Shown piece by piece: positions 57,468 through 64,000 of a DNA stretch of 64,000 bases. Origin of the DNA: Oryzicola mucosus (GTDB taxonomy: Bacteria > Pseudomonadota > Alphaproteobacteria > Rhizobiales > Rhizobiaceae); the NCBI RefSeq assembly GCF_014534685.1, contig NZ_JACVVX010000001.1:512501-576500 (forward strand), written 5' to 3'. Each line of letters opens with the position of its first letter. Position 1 is the stretch's first letter. The position numbers and the translations under genes are program-made. The notes beneath the pieces are model-generated. The model did no database searches. It had not been told where the DNA came from and saw only the letters and a list, made by a program, of their open reading frames with translations.

Positions 57468-59318
57468 TCAATTGCCCACACGCTGCCGTTTCACAGCCTG
57501 CTCATAACCCTTCCGGGCAGCATTCACTTCCACCCGCTCGCTGACTTCGGGCACCGCCACGTCCCACCAGGTGCCGCCGGCCTCGGTGGAGATCAGCGGG
57601 TCGGTCTCGATGACGACGACTGTGGTGCGGTCGTTGCCTTTTGCCCGGCTCAGTGCGGCTTCGAGATCGGCGATGGACGCCGCCTTGTCAGACACCGCGC
57701 CCATGCTCGCGGCATGGGCTGCGAAATCGACCTCGGGCAGCACCTCGTGGCGCGCATCCTTCAAGAGATTGTTGAAGTTGGCGCCGCCGGTGGCCATCTG
57801 CAGCCGGTTGATGCAGCCATAGCCACGGTTGTCCAGCAGCACGACGGTCAGCTTCAGCCCGAGCATGATCGAGGTGGCGATTTCCGAATTCAGCATCAGA
57901 TAGGAGCCGTCGCCGACCATGACGACGACCTCCTTGTCAGGCCTCGCCATCTTGACGCCCAACCCACCGGCAATTTCGTAGCCCATGCAGGAGAAACCAT
58001 ATTCGGCGTGGTAGGACCCTGGAGCACCGGCCTGCCACAGCTTGTGCAACTCGCCCGGCAACCCGCCCGCTGCATGTAGTAAAACGACCTCTTTGCCGAG
58101 CGCACGCTGGACGGCGCCGATCACCTGCCCGTCGGACGGCAGGGCGGCATTGGTCGCAGCCGTCACCTTGGCGGCATCGCCCTGCCAGGCCGTCTTGCCG
58201 GCCTTGGCGCTCTCGGTCCAGGCGCCGGGCGCCTTGTAGCCGCCAATGGCGGTCCCGAGTTCGGCAAGCCCTTCGCGCGCATCGGCGACCAGCGGCAGAG
58301 CGCGGTGTTTGCCGGCGTCGAAGGCCTGCACATTGAGCCCGATGATGGTGTTGCCCTCGGCCTTGAACAGCGACCACGAGCCCGTGGTGAAATCCTGCAG
58401 GCGCGTTCCGACCGCGAGCACGACATCGGCCTCCTCGGCGAGCCGATTGGCGGCGGAGGTGCCGGTCACGCCGACAGCCGCCATGTTGAGGGCATCGTCG
58501 TCGGGAAGCGAGGATTTGCCGCCCTGTGTCTCGGAAACTGGAATACCGGTGGCGGCGGAGAATTTTGCCAGTTCCTCGGAGGCGCGGCTGTAGAGCACGC
58601 CGCCACCGGCGACGATCAGCGGCTTTTTGGCTGCTTTCAGGGCAGCGGCCGCGGCCGCCAGTTCGTCGCGGTCGGGGCGTGGCCGACGCGGCGTCCAGAT
58701 GCGTTCGTCAAAGAAGCTCTCGGGATAGTCGTAAGCTTCGGCCTGCACGTCCTGGCACAGCGCCAGCGTCACCGGTCCGCATTCGGCCGGGTCGGTGAGA
58801 ACCTGCATGGCGCGGGCAAGCGCGGGGATGATCTGCTCCGGCCGGGCGATGCGGTCAAAATAGCGCGATACCGGGCGGAAGCAATCATTCACCGTGACCG
58901 TGCCATCGCCGAAATCCTCGGCCTGCTGCAGCACTGGATCGGGAATGCGGTTGGCGAAAACGTCGCCGGGCAGAAACAGCACCGGCAGCCGATTGACATG
59001 GGCCAAGGCGGCAGCCGTCACCATATTGAGCGCGCCGGGGCCGATGGAGGTGGTCGCGACCATCATGCGGCTGCGGAAATGCGCCTTGGCATAGGCAATG
59101 GCCGAATGCGCCATCGCCTGCTCGTTATGGGCGCGAAAGGTCGGCAGCGTGTCGCGGACCTGATAGAGCGCCTCGCCGATCCCCGCGACATTGCCATGGC
59201 CGAAAATCGCCCAGACGCCGCCGAACAACGGCAGCTTCTCGCCGTCGATAACGGTCATCTGTTTCGCCAGGAAACGCGTCAGGGCCTGCGCCATCGTCAG
59301 GCGGATGGTGTTTGCCAT
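57468..59318 (-). CDS. iolD: 3D-trihydroxycyclohexane-1,2-dione hydrolase
   Basis: IolD is a thiamine diphosphate enzyme opening the ring of the diketo intermediate to 5-deoxyglucuronate. The 616 residues have the pyruvate-oxidase/AHAS fold: the N-terminal Pyr domain with FRAHNEQAMAHSAIA (catalytic Glu), the central domain, and the C-terminal PP domain with MVGDGSYLMLNSEI binding the metal-diphosphate. AAGGAG lies seven bases before ATG 59318; another ATG two codons earlier is too close to the site. It is separated from iolC by a 241-base repeat-containing gap. Confidence 0.96.
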   Translation of the reverse strand: MANTIRLTMAQALTRFLAKQMTVIDGEKLPLFGGVWAIFGHGNVAGIGEALYQVRDTLPTFRAHNEQAMAHSAIAYAKAHFRSRMMVATTSIGPGALNMVTAAALAHVNRLPVLFLPGDVFANRIPDPVLQQAEDFGDGTVTVNDCFRPVSRYFDRIARPEQIIPALARAMQVLTDPAECGPVTLALCQDVQAEAYDYPESFFDERIWTPRRPRPDRDELAAAAAALKAAKKPLIVAGGGVLYSRASEELAKFSAATGIPVSETQGGKSSLPDDDALNMAAVGVTGTSAANRLAEEADVVLAVGTRLQDFTTGSWSLFKAEGNTIIGLNVQAFDAGKHRALPLVADAREGLAELGTAIGGYKAPGAWTESAKAGKTAWQGDAAKVTAATNAALPSDGQVIGAVQRALGKEVVLLHAAGGLPGELHKLWQAGAPGSYHAEYGFSCMGYEIAGGLGVKMARPDKEVVVMVGDGSYLMLNSEIATSIMLGLKLTVVLLDNRGYGCINRLQMATGGANFNNLLKDARHEVLPEVDFAAHAASMGAVSDKAASIADLEAALSRAKGNDRTTVVVIETDPLISTEAGGTWWDVAVPEVSERVEVNAARKGYEQAVKRQRVGN

Positions 59319-59373
59319 GATCATGCTCCTTGGGGAAATGCGTACTGAATTCCAGGAAGGCCGCGTTCCGTCG

Positions 59374-59419
59374 CGCCCCCCTCTGCCCTGCCGGGCATCT
59401 CCCCCGCATGGGGGGAGAT
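59374..59419 (+). repeat. Inverted intergenic repeat, left arm
   Basis: The arm holds CTGCCGGGCATCTCCCCC-type sequence and its own small CTCCCCC/GGGGGAG hairpin. Together with the right arm it forms a very long stem in the iolC-iolD gap. Confidence 0.75.
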
Positions 59420-59485
59420 TGAGCCTTCATCAAGGCCTTCGCAAACCGTCACCGCAGCAGGAGATACGGGGCGCGCGCAACTGCT

Positions 59486-59531
59486 GATCTCCCCCCATGC
59501 GGGGGAGATGTCCGGCAGGACAGAGGGGGGC
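59486..59531 (-). repeat. Inverted intergenic repeat, right arm
   Basis: This is the near-perfect reverse complement of the left arm over about 46 bases, 66 bases away. In the iol messenger the pair could fold into a stable hairpin between iolC and iolD. Confidence 0.75.
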
Positions 59532-59559
59532 AACGTAGAGCGAGGCACCGCGCAATTCA

Positions 59560-61488
59560 TCACTTCGCTCCCCTCACCCGCAACCACGCCTCGGTCAGCT
59601 TTTCGAAGCGTTGCGCCATATCCGCGATCGCCTCGTCATCGTTCATCTGCCCGCCCAGCCATCGTTCGGCGGCCTCGGCAAAAATGGTGCGCCCCACGGC
59701 AAAGCCCTTGACGATCCCGGCATCCGCAGTTGCCGCAAACGCCGCTTCCAGTTCCTCCTGCGGCGCTTCAAGCCCAAGCAGCACCACGCCGCGACACCAC
59801 GGATCGTTGCGCCTGATCGTATCCTCGATCCCCGCCCATGCGGCGGGCGAAGCCTGCGGCTCCAGCTTCCACCAGTCCGGCTTGATGCCCAGCGCGTAAA
59901 GCTCTTCCAGTGCGCGCGAAATGGTGGCGTCGTCGATGCTGCCGTGCTTGCCGGCGATGATCTCGACCAGAAGTTCGCGTCCGACTTTGCGCGCCGCCTC
60001 ATAGAGCGCGACGAGCTTTTCCTGCTGCTCGATCTTCAGCTCCTGCGGGTCGTCGGGGTGGTAGAAGCACAGGCACTTGATGCAATGCGTCACCGGCCAT
60101 TCCACCAGTTGCGAGCCGATATCCTGAGAGAATTCGAAGCGCAGCGGGCGCGAACCCGGCAGTTCAACCGGCCGACCGACCCAGGCGAAGGGATGCCGGG
60201 CAAATTCGAACAGTGCGTCGCGGCCGTGTTTTTCGTCGAGCAGCATGCCGTAGCCGGGGCGACCGTCGGCGACCCTGGCTGCGGCCTTGACCGCCAGAAC
60301 CTTGAAATCGCCGATGCGCTTTTCGTCGGCGCCCAGCCTGCGGGCGACGTCTTCGAGCTGGCTGCGGTGGTCGCAGGCCAGGGCCATCAGCGCGGGGATT
60401 TCAGCCCGTCGCGTCGTCGCCCAATGGATGTGGTTGAGGTTTGCGTCCTTGCGCAGCGCGTGCTGCGCACTGCCGTTTTTCAGGAACGTCTCCAGTTCGG
60501 TGAAGGTCGGATATTCCGGCGAGCACAGCAGCCGGGAAACGGCGAACGCGCCACAGGCATTGGCCCAGGTTGCCGATGTCGCCAGGCTTTCGCCCCCCAG
60601 CCAGCCGCGCAGCAAGCCCGACATGAAGGCGTCGCCGGCACCCAACACATTGTAGACCTCGATGGGAAAACCGTCGCCGACAATACCGGCCTCGAGGTCG
60701 TCGCTGATCGGACCGTCATAGACGATGCAGCCCATCGCCCCGCGCTTGAGCACGATGGTCGCCTCGGTCAACGCGCGGATCGCCTTCAGCGCGCCGAGCA
60801 CGTCGTCGGCGCCGGATGCGATCATGATCTCTTCTTCGGTGCCGACCACCAGGTCGCAATCGGCCAGCACGGTGCGCAGCTGCGACGACACCCGCTCGGA
60901 TTTGACATAGCGCCCAAAGCCCTCGGCATGGCCGCCAAGCCCCCAGAGATTGGGCCGGTAGTCGATGTCGAACACCACCTTGCGGCCATTGGCCTTGGCG
61001 ATGCGGATCGCCTTGCGCTGTGTGGCGTCGCTGTTGGGCCGGGAGAAATGCGTGCCCGTCACCACGATGGCCCGGGCGGAGGCGATGAAGCTCTCGTCGA
61101 TATCCTCTTCCGAAAGCGCCATGTCGGCGCAATCGCTGCGGTAGAAGATCATCGGCGAAACGCCCTCCTCTTCCACCGACAGAAGCACCAGCGCGGTCAG
61201 CCGCTCCGGATCGGTCTTGACGCCCTCGACAACGACGCCTTCTCGCTGCAATTGCTCGCGGATGAAACGTCCCATCTGCTCGGCGCCGACCCGCGTCAGC
61301 AACGCCGAGCGAAGGCCGAGCCGCGCGGTGCCGATGGAGATGTTGGCGGGGCAGCCGCCGACCGACTTTGCGAAGGAAGCGATGTCCTCGAGCCGCGAGC
61401 CGGTCTGCTGGCCGTAGAGATCGACGGACGCGCGGCCGATGGCGATGACGTCGAGCGACGGTGCCGTCGCGCCCTGGCTGGTGTTCAC
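59560..61488 (-). CDS. iolC: 5-dehydro-2-deoxygluconokinase fused to DUF2090 domain
   Basis: The kinase part phosphorylates 2-deoxy-5-keto-gluconate. The 642-residue protein has a PfkB kinase domain (about 12-335), with GGCPANISIGTARLG at 44-58 and the catalytic GAGD at 283-286, and a C-terminal DUF2090 domain (about 350-640). DUF2090 resembles TIM-barrel aldolases, and such fusions are annotated as bifunctional kinase/aldolase, so the next step (IolJ) may be in the same chain. The GTG at 61488 has GGAGG five bases upstream. It is the first gene of the operon, behind a GGAA-N6-TTCC site. Confidence 0.93.
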   Translation of the reverse strand: MNTSQGATAPSLDVIAIGRASVDLYGQQTGSRLEDIASFAKSVGGCPANISIGTARLGLRSALLTRVGAEQMGRFIREQLQREGVVVEGVKTDPERLTALVLLSVEEEGVSPMIFYRSDCADMALSEEDIDESFIASARAIVVTGTHFSRPNSDATQRKAIRIAKANGRKVVFDIDYRPNLWGLGGHAEGFGRYVKSERVSSQLRTVLADCDLVVGTEEEIMIASGADDVLGALKAIRALTEATIVLKRGAMGCIVYDGPISDDLEAGIVGDGFPIEVYNVLGAGDAFMSGLLRGWLGGESLATSATWANACGAFAVSRLLCSPEYPTFTELETFLKNGSAQHALRKDANLNHIHWATTRRAEIPALMALACDHRSQLEDVARRLGADEKRIGDFKVLAVKAAARVADGRPGYGMLLDEKHGRDALFEFARHPFAWVGRPVELPGSRPLRFEFSQDIGSQLVEWPVTHCIKCLCFYHPDDPQELKIEQQEKLVALYEAARKVGRELLVEIIAGKHGSIDDATISRALEELYALGIKPDWWKLEPQASPAAWAGIEDTIRRNDPWCRGVVLLGLEAPQEELEAAFAATADAGIVKGFAVGRTIFAEAAERWLGGQMNDDEAIADMAQRFEKLTEAWLRVRGAK

Positions 61489-61568
61489 GCAATCCTCCGG
61501 AATGAACCGGTGTTACGCTCCCGGCTCTTGGATCGCATGAAATGATAATTCCAATCACTAGTCAATAT

Positions 61569-61582
61569 GGAATGTATGTTCC
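61569..61582 (-). promoter_or_regulatory. Putative IolR operator GGAA-N6-TTCC
   Basis: GGAA (61569-61572) and TTCC (61579-61582) have six bases between, which matches the motif I recall for the Sinorhizobium RpiR-type repressor IolR. It lies 81 bases upstream of iolC and 67 bases before hrpB in an AT-rich divergent region. No iolR gene is in the window. Confidence 0.65.
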
Positions 61583-61648
61583 TTTTTGAGGGCATGCGGC
61601 ATGAATGCTCCATAGGCGTGCCGTTGCGCGACCTGTGGTGACACTGGT

Positions 61649-64000
61649 ATGGCGGCGGCGATGACCATCGACCGAAAGCCGCCAAACCTGGCCGACCTGC
61701 CGCCCCTGCCCGTCACGGCGGTGCTGCCGAAGCTCATCGGCACTCTGGAATCCGGGAACGCCGCTGTGCTCGTCGCGCCGCCCGGCGCAGGCAAGACGAC
61801 GCTGGTCCCGCTTGCGCTGCTCGGGCAGTCCTGGCTCGGTGCAGGCAAGATCATCCTGTTGGAGCCGCGTCGGCTTGCCGCCCGCGCCGCCGCCCGCCGC
61901 ATGGCCTCGCTGCTCGGCGAGGAGCCCGGCCAGACGGTCGGCTATGCCATGCGCATGGAGAACCGGACCTCGGCTGCGACCCGCATTCTCGTCGTCACCG
62001 AAGGCGTTCTGGCGCGCATGGTGCTCGACGATCCCGAACTGACCGGCGTGTCGGCGGTGCTGTTCGACGAGTTCCACGAACGCTCGCTCGACGGCGACTT
62101 CGGCCTCGCGCTGGCGCTCGACGTGCAGGGCGCGCTGCGGCCCGATCTCAAGCTTGTCGTCATGTCGGCAACGCTCGACGGTGCGCGTGTCTCACGGCTG
62201 CTTTCGGACGCGCCGGTGATCGAAAGCGAAGGCCGAAGCTATCCCGTCGAAATCCGTTACCAGGAGCGCCGGGCGGGCGTCGCCATCGAGGACGCCATGG
62301 CGGATTCCATCCGCGCCACCCTTTGCGACGAGACCGGCAGCATCCTCGCCTTCCTGCCCGGACAGCGCGAAATCGAGCGCACCGCCGAGCGGCTGGCGGG
62401 ACGGATCGCAGCCGACGTCGAGGTCGTGTCTCTGTTCGGCATGATGGACGGCAAGGCGCAGGATGCCGCCATTCGGCCGCCTCCCGCCGGCCGCCGCAAG
62501 GTCGTGCTCGCCACCGCCATCGCCGAGACCTCGATCACCATCGATGGTGTGCGCGTGGTCATCGATTCCGGCCTGTCGCGACAGCCGCGCTACGAACCGG
62601 CGTCAGGCCTGACCCGGCTGGAAACCGTGCGCACCTCGCGCGCCGCCGCCGACCAGCGCGCAGGCCGCGCGGGGCGTACAGCGCCTGGCATTGCCATTCG
62701 TCTGTGGCGCGCCGAGCAGACGGCGGCCCTGCCCGCTTTTTCGCCGCCCGAGATTCTGGAAGCCGACCTGTCGGGTTTCCTGCTCGATTGCGCCGCCTTC
62801 GGCGTGTCGGATCCTGCGACACTATCCTTCCTCGACCCGCCGCCCGCGCCCGCTCTGGCCGAGGCGCGCGCCTTGCTGACGCGGCTCGACGCCATCGACG
62901 GCGATGGTCGCCTGACCGAAACCGGGCAGGCAATGCGCAAGCTGGCGCTGCCGGTTCGCCTTGCCCACATGGTCGCCGAGGCTGCCCGGGAGGGCCACGC
63001 GCTGGAGGCTGCCCGGCTTGCCGTGCTTCTGACGGAACGCGGCCTTGGCGGCGACGCAGCCGACCTCGAACGCCGTTTGCAGCGCTTTTCCACCGATCGG
63101 TCGCCGCGTGCCAATGCGGCGCGCCAACTTGCGGAACGGTTGGCCCGCGCCTCAAAGACGAGGCCAGGCGGGACTGACGCACCTCCCGCAGGCGCGCTTT
63201 TGCTCCATGCCTGGCCGGACCGTGTCGCCAAAGCGCGGGGGGAACGCGGCCGCTTCGTCCTGGCAAACGGCAGCGGCGCCGCAGTCGACGCCGCCGATCC
63301 GCTCGCCGCCGAGACCTGGCTGGTCGTCGCCGACCTGCAGGGCAAGGCGCAGAGCGCGCGCATCACGGCTGCCGCGCCCGTTTCCGAAGCGGAGATCCGT
63401 GCCATTCTGGGCAGCCGCATAGAAACCCGCTCGGAGGCCAGCTTCGACGTCGAAAAGCGCTCCGTCCGTGTCCGTGAGACCGCGCGGCTGGGCGCGATCA
63501 CGCTGTCGGAACGCCTGCTCGCCGCACCCAAGGGAGCGGATGCCGACCGCGCGGTCATCAATGCGCTGCGCCGGCACGGACTGGATCTCATCGACTGGGG
63601 CAAGGACGCGGCCACCCTGCGCCAGCGCCTGTCCTGGCTGCATCGCGGCCTTGGCGCGCCATGGCCTGATATGTCCGACAAAAGCCTCGTCGAGCGTCTG
63701 GACGACTGGCTGCTGCCATTCCTGTCGGGCGAGGCCTCGCTGGCCCGCATCGGCAGTGAGGCCTTGCGTCAAGGTCTGCTGTCGCTTGTTCCGCACGATC
63801 TGCAGCGCCGCATCGAACAGCTTGCGCCGACCCATTTCAATGCGCCTTCCGGCAGCCATGTGCCGATCCGCTACGAGGGCGAATGGCCGGTGCTGGCGAT
63901 CCGTGTGCAGGAGTTGTTCGGGCTCGACACCCATCCCGCCATTGCCAATGGCAGCGTCGGGCTGACGCTGGAGCTTCTGTCGCCTGCGCATCGCCCGATC
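61649..64000 (+). CDS. hrpB: ATP-dependent helicase HrpB, 3'-partial
   Basis: HrpB is a DEAH/RHA-type superfamily 2 helicase of unclear cellular role. The first 784 residues are seen, ending at the window edge without a stop; full proteins have about 820. Walker A is APPGAGKT at 43-50, and motif II is DEFH at 140-143, normal for HrpB. MSATLDG, ATAIAETSITI and QRAGRAGR continue the helicase core. The start may be ATG 61649 or 61661; both have weak ribosome sites. It is divergent from iolC. Confidence 0.94.
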   Translation, partial: MAAAMTIDRKPPNLADLPPLPVTAVLPKLIGTLESGNAAVLVAPPGAGKTTLVPLALLGQSWLGAGKIILLEPRRLAARAAARRMASLLGEEPGQTVGYAMRMENRTSAATRILVVTEGVLARMVLDDPELTGVSAVLFDEFHERSLDGDFGLALALDVQGALRPDLKLVVMSATLDGARVSRLLSDAPVIESEGRSYPVEIRYQERRAGVAIEDAMADSIRATLCDETGSILAFLPGQREIERTAERLAGRIAADVEVVSLFGMMDGKAQDAAIRPPPAGRRKVVLATAIAETSITIDGVRVVIDSGLSRQPRYEPASGLTRLETVRTSRAAADQRAGRAGRTAPGIAIRLWRAEQTAALPAFSPPEILEADLSGFLLDCAAFGVSDPATLSFLDPPPAPALAEARALLTRLDAIDGDGRLTETGQAMRKLALPVRLAHMVAEAAREGHALEAARLAVLLTERGLGGDAADLERRLQRFSTDRSPRANAARQLAERLARASKTRPGGTDAPPAGALLLHAWPDRVAKARGERGRFVLANGSGAAVDAADPLAAETWLVVADLQGKAQSARITAAAPVSEAEIRAILGSRIETRSEASFDVEKRSVRVRETARLGAITLSERLLAAPKGADADRAVINALRRHGLDLIDWGKDAATLRQRLSWLHRGLGAPWPDMSDKSLVERLDDWLLPFLSGEASLARIGSEALRQGLLSLVPHDLQRRIEQLAPTHFNAPSGSHVPIRYEGEWPVLAIRVQELFGLDTHPAIANGSVGLTLELLSPAHRPI

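Noticed and set aside
59611-61545. 644-codon open frame antisense to iolC
   Set aside because: No family motif, and it runs through the iolC start and ribosome site.
62066-62077. DEFH instead of DEAH in the helicase motif II as an unusual active site
   Set aside because: DEFH is the normal form in HrpB proteins.

Overview
The window is a contiguous, GC-rich stretch of alphaproteobacterial chromosome. The gene families and their order point to Hyphomicrobiales, most likely a Phyllobacteriaceae-type (Mesorhizobium/Aminobacter-like) bacterium. The main clues are the lysC-ptsP-prfA-prmC-DUF4167-clpB block, MmcB, a malic enzyme fused to a phosphotransacetylase-like domain, an IolC fused to DUF2090, and rhizobial-style palindromic intergenic repeats. 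This placement is inferred from gene content; no rRNA or tRNA gene is visible. Coding density is high and almost every gene belongs to a known family.

Layout. 1-6.5 kb: the end of an M23 peptidase, a DHA2-type drug exporter, a secreted L,D-transpeptidase and ClpB. 6.7-13.6 kb: a minus-strand block reading lysC, ptsP, prfA, prmC, DUF4167 protein, with translational coupling at ptsP/prfA and prfA/prmC. 13.8-19.4 kb: a small membrane protein, ubiG, an EamA exporter, the comF-grxC-nitrilase-DUF1178 run, and a methyltransferase-like protein. 19.6-26.5 kb: argJ-GNAT-mutT, a secreted parvulin divergent from secA, and a small exported protein. 26.7-31.5 kb: adenosine kinase-like PfkB protein, EI24/CysZ-like membrane protein, PEP mutase-family enzyme, dut, mmcB and a family 25 glycosyltransferase. 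31.5-40 kb: a CueR-type copper sensor, a lipoprotein L,D-transpeptidase, NifU-like protein, UspA, trpS, murJ and glnD. 40-46.1 kb: a copper block (copA, DUF305), a YdeI/OmpD-associated protein, an MFS permease and pepT, followed by inverted intergenic repeats. 46.4-55.2 kb: malic enzyme, mutS, a CelD/BioF2-like acetyltransferase and ilvD. 55.4-61.5 kb: the myo-inositol operon iolC-iolD-iolE-small membrane protein-iolB. 61.6 kb to the end: hrpB, cut by the window edge.

The clearest regulatory readings are two. In front of copA lies a promoter with a -35 TTGACC, a 19-base spacer holding a TTCCAG/CTGGAA dyad and a -10 TACAAC. This is the MerR/CueR architecture, and a CueR-like protein with the Cu(I) C-X7-C signature is encoded 8 kb away. 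In front of iolC lies a GGAA-N6-TTCC site, matching the motif I recall for the rhizobial repressor IolR, although no iolR is present in the window.

I did not find a convincing undescribed multi-gene system. The best leads are small: a two-helix membrane protein embedded in the inositol operon, a methyltransferase-fold protein that seems to lack the usual SAM-binding glycine motif, a copper pump with paired YHS domains instead of HMA domains, two families of inverted intergenic repeats, and a low-GC 425-base gap after mutS.
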